This document shows, one piece after another, positions 26,942 through 38,036 of a stretch of 64,000 nt of DNA. The DNA comes from Bacteroidota bacterium (lineage in GTDB: Bacteria > Bacteroidota > Bacteroidia > Bacteroidales > F082). The notes beneath the pieces are model-generated. The model saw nothing but the letters and a program-made list of their open reading frames with translations, searched no databases and was not told where the DNA came from. Position 1 is the first letter of the stretch, and every line of letters starts with the position of its first letter. The stretch is taken from assembly GCA_018830105.1 (NCBI GenBank), contig JAHJTC010000004.1, forward strand, positions 710,126 to 774,125. The letters are read 5' to 3'. Both the position numbers and the translations under genes were made by a program.

Positions 26942-28789
26942 TTGAACCCAAAAAAAATACCGGTATATTTCTCCTTCAGGATTTATCTGATTAGCCTGTT
27001 GCTCTTCCTCATGCTGGTATTTCCCATTTCATTAATCATGCTCTTCAAATATGGACCGTATTGGATTGAAGAACGTGGTATTCCAAAAAGCCTTGAGCAA
27101 TATAATGATCTGCCTCAGAAAATTGCGGCAGATACACTTACTCAAGCAATGACCGACAGCCTGTCGATTGTGCTGAACAATGAAAATAAACAAGCTGTGG
27201 GCTGGACACTGGAGCCCAGCAATCAAGAAATTAATTTTGGAAATGCGGTTGGTCTTTTGTTTAGGATGATGCTGGTATCACTCCTGCTGGGATTTGCCTT
27301 CAACTATCCTTTTCAACGTTGTTTTAAGCTAAAAAGGAAGGCCAAAATTCCGGGAGATAAACTCATTCTTTTTTGTCGCAAGTGGTTGTTGTATGTACCT
27401 GTAATTAACAGTTTTATACTTGCATTCAGCTTTGGCGTGGCACTGATCTATATGGGCTTTCAGGTTTTTGATCCTGGTATCGAAAGCGCAGCAAGCAGGC
27501 AGTTTTACAGACAATTCTTTTTTATCTCGGTATTTGCCAGCTTTCTTTCCGTATTTTTTATGTTTTTCTGGTTTCGTTTCAGGGTACGCTTCAAATATCT
27601 TGAGCATGTTTTTGACTCTGTAAGTCTCTACAAAAGCCCGTTGAATAAATCAAAAAACCACCTCGTTCGTCACCTTTGGGTAAACAGCATCATGACGACA
27701 TTGCTCCCGCTGACAATTGTTACCTTCTATTTATCATTCAGTATCAGCACTATACAGACTTCTATAAAGAGTAAGCCGAGCCCCGAACAAACAGAAGTGC
27801 TCTTTGGTAAATACCTACAGATTATCGAAGATACCGATATGTTACTCGGCGCCAACTTATTCTACGTGAATGCTATTGACAGCTTACTGATGTTTGTGGG
27901 TATCTTCTCCGGCATGATGATCAGCATTATCTACCTCTTTTTCTTTGTAAACTGGACCAACAAAAGTATCATTATCCCTATCGAGGAAATGTTGCAAAAA
28001 ATGCGTGAAACTGACAAAAGTGAACTCGGGCAGCTGGCTGTGGTGCGAACCACCGATGAAATTGGTGAGTTAGCCGTAGGCTATAACGAAATGGCCGCCA
28101 GGATTACTACAAATATCCGTCAGCTGAAGCAAACAACCGAAGCCAACCAACGTTTTGTTCCACAGCAGTTTATGCAGCTGTTGGGCAAACAAGATATCAC
28201 CGAAGTTACCCTGGGCGACCAGATACAAAAAGAAATGACAGTTTTGTTTGTTGATATCAAGTCCTTTACAAGCCTGTCGGAGCAGATGAGCCCCAAAGCT
28301 AATTTCGACTTTTTGAATGCTTACCTCAAGCATATGGAGCCCATCATTAGAAAACATAATGGTTTTATCGATAAATTTATCGGCGACTCAATCATGGCGC
28401 TCTTCGATGAAAAGCCTGAACACGCGTTGGCTGCTGCTATAGAAATGCAGGAGTGCCTGCGAACTTTCAACAGCGAATTAATTGCCAGGGCTATGAAACC
28501 CATCGAAACCGGAACCGGCATCCATACTGGCAGCCTGATGCTTGGCATGGTGGGCGGTGAAGGACGCATGGAAGGCACAGTAATTTCTGACGCAGTGAAT
28601 CTGGCAAGCCGCATCGAGGGTCTGACACGTTTGTTTGGAGAAAACATCATCCTCTCCGAAACAACCTTAAATCGTCTTGAAAATCCTGCCAAATACCAGC
28701 TTAAATACCTGGACGAAGTAAAGGTTAAAGGCCGCATAAAAGCTGTGAAAATCTATGCCTTGAACTTCAATAAACCCCTTAAAATCTAA
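26942..28789 (+). CDS. Membrane class III adenylate/guanylate cyclase with HAMP domain
   Basis: 615 residues. The start is TTG: the N-terminus MNPKKIPVYFSFRIYLISLL gives the first membrane helix, and the first ATG would cut into it. About six membrane segments (near 12-34, 103-122, 150-172, 191-211, 246-268, 315-337) precede a HAMP linker (335-395) and a cyclase domain (about 430-600). Metal-binding Asp438 (VLFVDIKSF) and Asp482 (FIGDSIMALFDE) are present, so it is likely active and makes cAMP or cGMP. It is 17 bases after arcA and two bases before the HD gene. Confidence 0.9.
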   Translation: MNPKKIPVYFSFRIYLISLLLFLMLVFPISLIMLFKYGPYWIEERGIPKSLEQYNDLPQKIAADTLTQAMTDSLSIVLNNENKQAVGWTLEPSNQEINFGNAVGLLFRMMLVSLLLGFAFNYPFQRCFKLKRKAKIPGDKLILFCRKWLLYVPVINSFILAFSFGVALIYMGFQVFDPGIESAASRQFYRQFFFISVFASFLSVFFMFFWFRFRVRFKYLEHVFDSVSLYKSPLNKSKNHLVRHLWVNSIMTTLLPLTIVTFYLSFSISTIQTSIKSKPSPEQTEVLFGKYLQIIEDTDMLLGANLFYVNAIDSLLMFVGIFSGMMISIIYLFFFVNWTNKSIIIPIEEMLQKMRETDKSELGQLAVVRTTDEIGELAVGYNEMAARITTNIRQLKQTTEANQRFVPQQFMQLLGKQDITEVTLGDQIQKEMTVLFVDIKSFTSLSEQMSPKANFDFLNAYLKHMEPIIRKHNGFIDKFIGDSIMALFDEKPEHALAAAIEMQECLRTFNSELIARAMKPIETGTGIHTGSLMLGMVGGEGRMEGTVISDAVNLASRIEGLTRLFGENIILSETTLNRLENPAKYQLKYLDEVKVKGRIKAVKIYALNFNKPLKI

Positions 28790-28791
28790 CC

Positions 28792-29400
28792 ATGGACTTA
28801 TTGCGATTTAAAGAAGATATTATTCAACTTATAACTAATCACTCTTCAGCGTCAAATATCTATCACTCTGTATTTCATACACTTGATGTTTTAGATGCAG
28901 TTGATAACCTGATTCCACATTTTGACCTTGACAATGAAACCGCCTTATTAATCCAGACTTCAGCCCTGCTACACGAAACCGGTATGACGCGTTCCAGAAC
29001 CGCACATGAAGCTGCTTCAGTTGAAATTGCTGAAGAACTTTTGCCCGACTATGGATTCTCTGCGGTACAGATAAAACGTATAAGCGCCATGATTTTGGCC
29101 ACTACCATGCCACAGCGCCCCGAATCGTTGGAAGCCCAAATACTTTGTGATGCCGACCTTGATTACCTGGGAAGAGACGATTACTTCATTATCTCGCACA
29201 AACTTCGTCTTGAATGGATAAAAACAGAAAACTATACCCAAGACCTAAAAAAATGGTACATGTTTCAGCAAGATTTTTTAAGCAACCATAAATATTTCAC
29301 CGCGGCAGCGCGCAGTTTGCGGCATAAAGGAAAAGTGCAAAACTTGCAATTAGTTAGTAATTTAGTCGATTCGATTACTACTAAAAATCAGCCTGAATAA
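28792..29400 (+). CDS. HD-domain phosphohydrolase
   Basis: 202 residues. Metal-binding pattern is H25/H29, H61-E62 (ALLHETGM, Glu where most have Asp), and Asp120/Asp122 (CDADLDYLG), typical of small HD-domain proteins with an HE variant. The family hydrolyses phosphate esters, including cyclic nucleotides and nucleotide phosphates. It begins two bases after the cyclase stop, so the two are translated together, and it is a reasonable candidate to degrade the cyclase product. That pairing is inference. Confidence 0.82.
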   Translation: MDLLRFKEDIIQLITNHSSASNIYHSVFHTLDVLDAVDNLIPHFDLDNETALLIQTSALLHETGMTRSRTAHEAASVEIAEELLPDYGFSAVQIKRISAMILATTMPQRPESLEAQILCDADLDYLGRDDYFIISHKLRLEWIKTENYTQDLKKWYMFQQDFLSNHKYFTAAARSLRHKGKVQNLQLVSNLVDSITTKNQPE

Positions 29401-29450
29401 ATTTTATCGCGGCTGTAAACAACGATCGTTACAACTGCTTGATAAAATGT

Positions 29451-29458
29451 TATTTTTG
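29451..29458 (+). promoter_or_regulatory. -7 promoter element of the GT22-like gene
   Basis: TATTTTTG fits TAnnTTTG; start near 29465, about 22 bases before the ATG. Confidence 0.55.
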
Positions 29459-29486
29459 TCATTGAATCTCTGCAATAAAAACCAGC

Positions 29487-31049
29487 ATGATAAAAAAGCT
29501 ATTTCACTTCAAACAAAAACATCCGTTTTTATTCATCATGCTCATTGGCTTGATTTTACGCTTTATTGCTGCAATTTTCTCCAAAGGCTTTGGCATGCAC
29601 GACGATCACTTTTTGGTGATTGAAGCAGCCGGTTCGTGGGTTGATGGTTATGATGTTCAACAATGGCTTCCCGGAAGCGAAGGCAATACTGGACCCGAAG
29701 GTCATAGTTTTTTCTATGTGGGTTTCCTGTATCTTTTTATGGGATTTCTTAAAGTATTCAGCATCACCGATCCGCAGCTGGTGATGTTTTTTGTGCGGCT
29801 TATCCATGCTTTACTTTCCCTGCTTGTAATTTCATTTGGTTACCGCATGGCAAGCCTGCTGGCCGAGAAACAAACTGCCTATAAAGTTGCACTGCTGCTT
29901 GCCGTATTTTGGTTTATGCCCTATCTGAGCGTCAGAAATCTGGTGGAAATGGTAAGCATTCCCTTTTTAATGTATGGCAGCCTGATCATTCTTCGACAGG
30001 AGCTTATCAGAAAAGCCGATGAGCCCGGCTACCATAAAACTTCTTTTCTCGTTGCTGGATTTTTTCTCGGAATGGCATTTTCAGTGCGCTATCAAACCTT
30101 ATTTTATACAGGAGGACTTGGCCTGGCACTTTTAGTTATGCGCAACTGGAAAGGCATGCTCACAACTGCAACTGGTTTCCTGATCTCTGTCGTCATTTTC
30201 CAGGGAATTATCGATTTCTTTATTTGGAGAGTCCCTTTTGCTGAATTTATCGCCTATGTGCAATACAATCTCAGCCATGCCTATGATTACCATACAATGC
30301 CATGGTATCATTATCTTACCGTTTTCTTCGGGCTGCTCATCCCTCCTGTTAGTCTGATGCTGATATTTGGTTTTTTTCGAGACTGGAAAAGACATTTTCT
30401 ATTGTTTTTCCCCGTATTTCTATTCCTGCTATTACATTCCATTTTCCCCAACAAACAAGAACGCTTTATTCTGCCTGTAGTGCCTTTGATAATAGTTTTA
30501 GGATTAAGTGGCTGGGATTATTTTGCTGCCAATTCAAACTTCTGGAAAAGCCATAAACAGCTACACCGGGGTTTATGGGCTTTCTTCTGGATAATCAATA
30601 CTACTTTGCTGCTTTTGTTTACGCCTATGTATGGCAAAAAAGCCAGAGTAGAATCAATGACATATCTGCAAAATTATCCTGAAACCACCTATTTTTTGGT
30701 TGAAGATGTGAATAGTGGAGTGCTCCGCTTTCCGCCGTTGTTTTATTCCGGCAATTGGCCTTCCTATGATTATCTCCTCAAACAACACGAATACTTTAAA
30801 ATGGCAGCTTCGGAGGAATGGAATAAAGTAGAAAATCAGCCGCAGTTTGTCCTGTTCTATCAGGATACTAACCTGGAAACCCGCATAGATTCTATTAAGA
30901 AATACCTGCCGGCAATTACCTATGAAACAACCGTATATCCAGGAAATATGGATAGGTTGATTCATTGGCTCAACCCGATAAATGCCAACGAAAAAATCTT
31001 TATTTACCGCAATACTGCCCGTATTCCAACCTCTTTTGAGAATCCTTAA
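29487..31049 (+). CDS. GT22-like membrane glycosyltransferase (GT-C fold)
   Basis: 520 residues with about ten membrane segments. The first periplasmic loop has the catalytic acidic pair of GT-C enzymes (GMHDDHFLVIEAA), and the segment NKQERFILPVVPLI resembles the HKEERF motif of the GT22 (Alg9/PIG-B) mannosyltransferases. It should transfer a sugar from a polyprenyl-phosphate donor on the outer face of the inner membrane. The acceptor is unknown. The C-terminal 120 residues form a soluble region. It has its own promoter and stands between the HD gene and ligA. Confidence 0.8.
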   Translation: MIKKLFHFKQKHPFLFIMLIGLILRFIAAIFSKGFGMHDDHFLVIEAAGSWVDGYDVQQWLPGSEGNTGPEGHSFFYVGFLYLFMGFLKVFSITDPQLVMFFVRLIHALLSLLVISFGYRMASLLAEKQTAYKVALLLAVFWFMPYLSVRNLVEMVSIPFLMYGSLIILRQELIRKADEPGYHKTSFLVAGFFLGMAFSVRYQTLFYTGGLGLALLVMRNWKGMLTTATGFLISVVIFQGIIDFFIWRVPFAEFIAYVQYNLSHAYDYHTMPWYHYLTVFFGLLIPPVSLMLIFGFFRDWKRHFLLFFPVFLFLLLHSIFPNKQERFILPVVPLIIVLGLSGWDYFAANSNFWKSHKQLHRGLWAFFWIINTTLLLLFTPMYGKKARVESMTYLQNYPETTYFLVEDVNSGVLRFPPLFYSGNWPSYDYLLKQHEYFKMAASEEWNKVENQPQFVLFYQDTNLETRIDSIKKYLPAITYETTVYPGNMDRLIHWLNPINANEKIFIYRNTARIPTSFENP

Positions 31050-31078
31050 GTTTTATTGCAGCATCGAAAAAAATCTAA

Positions 31079-33154
<2,076 letters not shown>

Positions 33155-33157
33155 GCG

Positions 33158-34933
33158 TTAGCGTGCTATATTTTGCAAGGCATAATACTTTCCGTCAGCA
33201 TTACCAATCAGTTCGTCGTGCGTGCCAGCCTCCACAATTCTGCCCTGATCGAGTACAAGTATTGTGTCGGCCTCACGTATCGTTGACAAACGATGGGCAA
33301 TTATTATTGAGGTGCGTCCTTTCATAAGTTCGTTGAGAGCCGACTGCACCTGGCTTTCCGATTCGGTATCAAGTGCACTGGTAGCTTCGTCAAGCACCAA
33401 AATTTTTGGATCACGTAAGATAGCACGTGCAATGGCAACCCGTTGTTTTTGTCCCCCCGAAAGCTGCAAACCACGCTCTCCAACAACAGTATCAAATCCC
33501 TGGGGGAAGCTGTTAATAAAACTAAGTGCATTGGCTTTTTCAGCCGCTAGTTTCAATTCTTCAAAGTCTGCGCCGGGTTTGCCGTAAGCAATATTCTCAG
33601 CAATTGTTCCGCCAAAAAGCAAAACTTCCTGCGGCACAATAGCCATCTGCTTCCGCAAACAGTTCAAGCTTAGCTCATTGGCAGGAATATTATCCAGTAA
33701 TACCTCTCCGAGGTTAGGATCGTAAAATCTGAATATCAAAGAAGTGATGGTGGTTTTCCCGGCACCAGATGCGCCGACCAATGCAATTTTCTGGCCTGTT
33801 TTCACTTCAAAATCAATTCCTTTCAACACCTCAAGTTCAGGACGTGAAGGATAAGCAAAACTTACTGAATCAAAGCGAAGATTACCTTTTAGTATTTTGT
33901 CATCTCCACAATCTGCTGTGAGTTGTGGTTCCGTTTCTTCTTCCAGCAGATCAAGCAAACTATCCGTAGCACCAATTGCTTTCTGCACCTGCGAATACAA
34001 ATCAGCCATACCGGAAATAGAAGCTCCTATAAATAATGTGTAGAGGATGAACTTGAACAAATCGCCCGAACTCAATCCCGCACCCTGATTAACGAGGTAA
34101 ACACCGAACCAGATCACGCCTACTATACTGGTAAACAAGCTAAATACGATGAGTGATATAAATAAAGCACGCCATCTTGCACCCTTCAATCCAATAGTAA
34201 TCACCTCGTTGGTTGCTTCCGAATAGCGGTTACTTTCGTAGCTCTCATTATTAAAAGCCTTTACATTGGAAATACCTTGTAAGGTTTCCTCAACGATAAC
34301 ATTGGAAAGAGCGACCTGAGATTGTGCTTCTTTGGAAAGCCGGCGAACAGCTTTGCCAAATATACGTGCACCAATTGCTACCAAAGGGACAAAAGCAAGC
34401 ATAAAAATGGTAAGCTTGTACGAAATCAATGTCAGCAAAAAGATGCCGCCAATGATCACTATCATTTGACGAATAAACTGCGCAACAGTAAAAGTGAAAG
34501 TTTCCTGAAGGACAGAGATATCAGAGGAAATGCGACTGTTGAGCTCCCCTACTCTGCGCGATGAAAAAAAACGCATTGGCAACCTGATCATGTGGTTGTA
34601 TGTGGTTTGGCGCAGTTGTGCAAGCATGTATTGGGTTACGATAGCAAATAAATAGATCCGGTAATAGGATAGTACGGCATTTACCGCAAATATCCCTAAC
34701 AATATCAAGGCCAACTCGTTAATGCGCTGTAAACTTGCTTCAGGGTTGGCGGCATCCAATAACTCACCCAATAGCATTGGGAAAGCCAGTGTTCCTAAAC
34801 TTGAAAATATTAATGCGCCGAGTCCTCCGATAAACGCCCATTTCTTGGGCCACATAAAACGCAACAATGACAACAATCTTTTTAAACCCTTTAGGCTCAA
34901 TTTTGCTTTCGCTTCATCCTTTTCTTCCTTCAT
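33158..34933 (-). CDS. ABC exporter, fused permease and ATPase (MsbA/LmrA type)
   Basis: 591 residues. Six membrane helices (about 30-320) are followed by a nucleotide-binding domain with Walker A GASGAGKTT, signature LSGGQKQR, Walker B ILVLDEATSALD and switch His (AHRLST). It functions as a homodimer or with a partner, exporting lipids, drugs or peptides. The substrate cannot be read. The start ATG follows an acidic/lysine-rich stretch, and no operon partner is adjacent. Confidence 0.92.
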   Translation of the reverse strand: MKEEKDEAKAKLSLKGLKRLLSLLRFMWPKKWAFIGGLGALIFSSLGTLAFPMLLGELLDAANPEASLQRINELALILLGIFAVNAVLSYYRIYLFAIVTQYMLAQLRQTTYNHMIRLPMRFFSSRRVGELNSRISSDISVLQETFTFTVAQFIRQMIVIIGGIFLLTLISYKLTIFMLAFVPLVAIGARIFGKAVRRLSKEAQSQVALSNVIVEETLQGISNVKAFNNESYESNRYSEATNEVITIGLKGARWRALFISLIVFSLFTSIVGVIWFGVYLVNQGAGLSSGDLFKFILYTLFIGASISGMADLYSQVQKAIGATDSLLDLLEEETEPQLTADCGDDKILKGNLRFDSVSFAYPSRPELEVLKGIDFEVKTGQKIALVGASGAGKTTITSLIFRFYDPNLGEVLLDNIPANELSLNCLRKQMAIVPQEVLLFGGTIAENIAYGKPGADFEELKLAAEKANALSFINSFPQGFDTVVGERGLQLSGGQKQRVAIARAILRDPKILVLDEATSALDTESESQVQSALNELMKGRTSIIIAHRLSTIREADTILVLDQGRIVEAGTHDELIGNADGKYYALQNIAR

Positions 34934-35053
34934 TCCTGGTCCTTTTTCTAACTTGCTTAAACCGTTTTAAGGCTTAAAATGTTCATCTACTTAAAATGTA
35001 AAGGAGGAAAGACATCCTTTATCCCACAAAACGACAACGCCATTTACACTGAT

Positions 35054-36031
35054 TTAGTCTGCTTTCAGGTAATAACTAACGATTATAGTGGTGTCAACAT
35101 CTCCAACAAACTCTTCCATAATTAATACATCAAGTGGCAAATTTCTATCGCGTAAAACCTGTTGTAACTCAAAATGGACAGCATCAATGGCAGTATAATC
35201 TCCGTGATGTATAGACTGAAGTACGCGGCCAGCGGTTCGTGTAAAGCTAACGATAGTGCCGTACTCCCGTGCTTCATCATAAACCGGAAAAGCGTATGTA
35301 ACCCCTATCTTTTCATTTTCTGTTTGATTCTTGTAAATCAAAAACTCATTTCCGGCTTTAGTGATATTAACCTTACTGAAATAGTCTTCAAGCAAACTTT
35401 TACTTTGCTGCATAAAAGCAGAAATATCCTGACGATAAACAGAATCAGAAACAGCCAAACAATTTAGGCTTTCGAGGTTTTGTTCCGTTATAATTAAAGT
35501 TTCAGCATAAGATTCAGCAATTTCTTTAAGTTTTTTCAGCCCTTTTTCCTGCATAGGATTCATCAATCCATCGAGAAAAAAACCAAAATATTTTCCAAAA
35601 GGATAAGTCAACTCACTGAGCTTAAGCGTCCATACTACTTCAACGCCATTTTCATTTTCAATAAATTCCCATTCATCAAGTGCCAAACCATGGTTACCAA
35701 AATCCAGCTGACTTTGGATGAATTTATAGGGTTCGCTTTCAACAATCAGCATGCTTCCACTGCCCATATCTGCACTTTCCCAGCGGTGGCCGGCACCTTT
35801 GCCCTGTTCTGGTCCATCATAAATAGATGTCATTTCAGGATTATCAAGTTCAAAGGGGCTCCAGCGCTTCCAGTTTTTGGGATTGTTCACCAATCGAAAA
35901 GCAACAGTAGCGCTGGCATTAATTTGCACTGATTGGCTTGTTGAAGCAGTTTCGGGCATAATCACAGGTAAAACCATAGCAATTACCAGAAAAACCAAAA
36001 GCACAAGTCCAACAAATTTCAATACTTTCAT
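35054..36031 (-). CDS. SRPBCC domain fused to GyrI-like effector-binding domain
   Basis: 325 residues. A membrane anchor or signal (5-24) precedes an SRPBCC-type pocket (SQSVQINASATVAFRLVNNPKNWKRWSPF to about 165) and a C-terminal GyrI/AraC-effector-binding fold (about 210-325, with GTIVSFTRTAGRVLQSIHHGDYTAIDAVHFELQQVL). Both halves bind hydrophobic small molecules in other proteins. The combination is common in Bacteroidota and of unknown function. It lies 33 bases after a small outer-membrane gene and may share its transcript. Confidence 0.8.
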   Translation of the reverse strand: MKVLKFVGLVLLVFLVIAMVLPVIMPETASTSQSVQINASATVAFRLVNNPKNWKRWSPFELDNPEMTSIYDGPEQGKGAGHRWESADMGSGSMLIVESEPYKFIQSQLDFGNHGLALDEWEFIENENGVEVVWTLKLSELTYPFGKYFGFFLDGLMNPMQEKGLKKLKEIAESYAETLIITEQNLESLNCLAVSDSVYRQDISAFMQQSKSLLEDYFSKVNITKAGNEFLIYKNQTENEKIGVTYAFPVYDEAREYGTIVSFTRTAGRVLQSIHHGDYTAIDAVHFELQQVLRDRNLPLDVLIMEEFVGDVDTTIIVSYYLKAD

Positions 36032-36064
36032 ACAGTTAATAATTATAGGATGCTGATTTCATTC

Positions 36065-36760
36065 TCATTCGATAAAATAGGCGATTCCAAAAGAAAAAAC
36101 CAAAGTTTTAATAATTTTCTCATTGCGCACAGTATTAGCATTTTTCTCGTATTCAAAGCTAAGTTTAGATCCAACATATTCAATATCAGCAGTTAAATTC
36201 CAATTTTCATAAGGATTGACCCGAAAACCACAACCCGTGTAAAGTGCAAATTTAGAACTAATAGAAGAGGTTTCGACGAAGTTAATCGTAGAGCTTACCC
36301 GGTTTTCAACAGTAACAACGCCTGCTGGTTTTTGCACAATATGTGAGCCGACCATCATCTTCATTGTAAAAGCAAAATAATCGCCTACCGGCAAATCAAA
36401 ATAAAAACCGACAACACCAACAAGTGTTCTGTAAGGATTTACATTGATAAATGCCGTATCATAATTGATGTTGGAATTGACATAGGCTCCTGCAAAACGC
36501 TCATTATCAAGTTTAAAACTACTGTATGAAAGCAAGCCGCCAAAGCCTACATTTTCGCCATAAAAGTAAACTGCTTCTGCTCCAAAATTTGTTCCTCTGC
36601 CTACAAATCCACTATAATCCAATGTGCCGCTATTTTTCCCATAAGAGCCCAATGGGACTGAAATCCCGCTTCGCAGCTTAAACATACCCGATTCTGCACC
36701 CTGGCCAAAAGCCATCGCAAAACATAGCATTAACCCTACCGTTAGAAGAATCTTTCTCAT
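36065..36760 (-). CDS. Outer-membrane beta-barrel-like protein
   Basis: 231 residues from the chosen start. The frame is open for 53 codons upstream, but that part overlaps the MalY gene and lacks sense as an N-terminus; the ATG at 36760 gives a signal peptide (MRKILLTVGLMLCFAMAFG). The rest is glycine- and aromatic-rich alternating strands ending in TLVFSFGIAYFIE, suggesting an OmpA/OmpW-sized barrel of about eight strands. No specific family is recognised. It is followed at 33 bases by the SRPBCC gene. Confidence 0.7.
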   Translation of the reverse strand: MRKILLTVGLMLCFAMAFGQGAESGMFKLRSGISVPLGSYGKNSGTLDYSGFVGRGTNFGAEAVYFYGENVGFGGLLSYSSFKLDNERFAGAYVNSNINYDTAFINVNPYRTLVGVVGFYFDLPVGDYFAFTMKMMVGSHIVQKPAGVVTVENRVSSTINFVETSSISSKFALYTGCGFRVNPYENWNLTADIEYVGSKLSFEYEKNANTVRNEKIIKTLVFSFGIAYFIE

Positions 36761-36800
36761 GCAACAACAGTTCATACTTAGTTTTATACGCAAGAGTTTG

Positions 36801-37970
36801 CTAAAGGTTTGAAAAAGCTTGATAAATTTTACTAACTGCCAGCTCAACAGTCTGTCTGGGGCAAGCCAGATTGATCCGCATAAACTGAGATCCCCCTGGT
36901 CCAAAGTCGATTCCAGCATTTAAACCTAAACCCGCTTCTTTTATGATTTTATCTTTCAGCTCCTCATCATTCAAGCCAAAAAGACTAAAATCGAGCCAAA
37001 CCATATAAGTAGCCTCCGGTTTATATACTTTCAACCGTGGTAATTTTTCAGCTAGGCTATCTGCGAAGAAAACAATATTCTCATGCACATAATCAAGCAT
37101 TTCCGTGAGCCATTCAGCTCCCTCATTAAAAGCTGTTTCAGTAGCTACTGCACCAAATAAATTGCCCATATCGACATGCAAAAAAGCCACAAATTGTTTA
37201 AACTGATTGCGCAAGGTTTCCTCCTCAATAATTATAGCGGAAGTTGCCAATCCCGCGAGGTTAAACGTTTTACTGGCGGCATGCATGGTCAAAGTAGATG
37301 CCTTTAAATCAGGATGCACGCTGGCAAAAGGAGTGTGTTTGTAGCCAGGCAAAACAAGATCAGCATGTATTTCATCCGATATCACCAGCAAATTATTACG
37401 CAAACAAATAGCTGCCAGTTTCTCCAGCTCGTCCCTCCGCCATGCCCGACCAACAGGATTATGTGGATTACATAAAATAAGCATACGCGCATCCTTGGCC
37501 TGCTGTTCCAGCAACTCAAAATCCATGCTGTAGTTACCGTCTTGATTAATCAGTTGGTTATGAACCAATTCGCGGTTATGATTCGATACTGCCGTAAAAA
37601 ACGGAAAATAGACAGGTGGCTGTACAATTATTCTATCGCCGGGATTCGTCAATGCTAAAACCGCCATATTAACAGCCGGCACAATACCTGGCGAAAACAC
37701 GATACTGTCTTTTTCTATCTTCCATTTGTATCGTGCGTTAAACCAATCGATTATCGACTGATAATAGCTTTCACCTCTGAAAGTATAGCCATAAATAGCA
37801 TGATCGGCACGGGTTTTAACAGCATCGCGAATAAAATCGGGAGTCTCAAAATCCATATCAGCAACCCACATTGGCAAAACATCTTCTTGGCCGAAAATTA
37901 ATTCGCGTAAGTCATACTTTACACTTGATGTATTGGTGCGATCAATTTGTTTGTCAAAATTATATTTCAT
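36801..37970 (-). CDS. MalY/PatB-type PLP-dependent C-S lyase
   Basis: 389 residues, class I/II aminotransferase fold. The pattern SVKYDLRELIFGQEDVLPMWVADMDFETP, the PLP-binding Lys in HAASKTFNLAG and the MRINLACPR C-terminus are typical of MalY/PatB cystathionine beta-lyases, which release pyruvate, ammonia and thiol from cystathionine or cysteine conjugates. It may act in methionine metabolism or as a regulator as in E. coli MalY. It begins 66 bases downstream of the ArnT-like gene but has no visible promoter. Confidence 0.88.
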   Translation of the reverse strand: MKYNFDKQIDRTNTSSVKYDLRELIFGQEDVLPMWVADMDFETPDFIRDAVKTRADHAIYGYTFRGESYYQSIIDWFNARYKWKIEKDSIVFSPGIVPAVNMAVLALTNPGDRIIVQPPVYFPFFTAVSNHNRELVHNQLINQDGNYSMDFELLEQQAKDARMLILCNPHNPVGRAWRRDELEKLAAICLRNNLLVISDEIHADLVLPGYKHTPFASVHPDLKASTLTMHAASKTFNLAGLATSAIIIEEETLRNQFKQFVAFLHVDMGNLFGAVATETAFNEGAEWLTEMLDYVHENIVFFADSLAEKLPRLKVYKPEATYMVWLDFSLFGLNDEELKDKIIKEAGLGLNAGIDFGPGGSQFMRINLACPRQTVELAVSKIYQAFSNL

Positions 37971-38036
37971 TATTCTTTAAAGTTTAATCTAATAAATGGT
38001 TTATTTTTTTCTTCTGACTTAAAGGATCGCGGACAA

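Noticed and set aside
36761..36919. Upstream extension of the outer-membrane gene
   Set aside because: It overlaps the MalY coding end and lacks a signal-peptide start; the ATG at 36760 gives a normal one.
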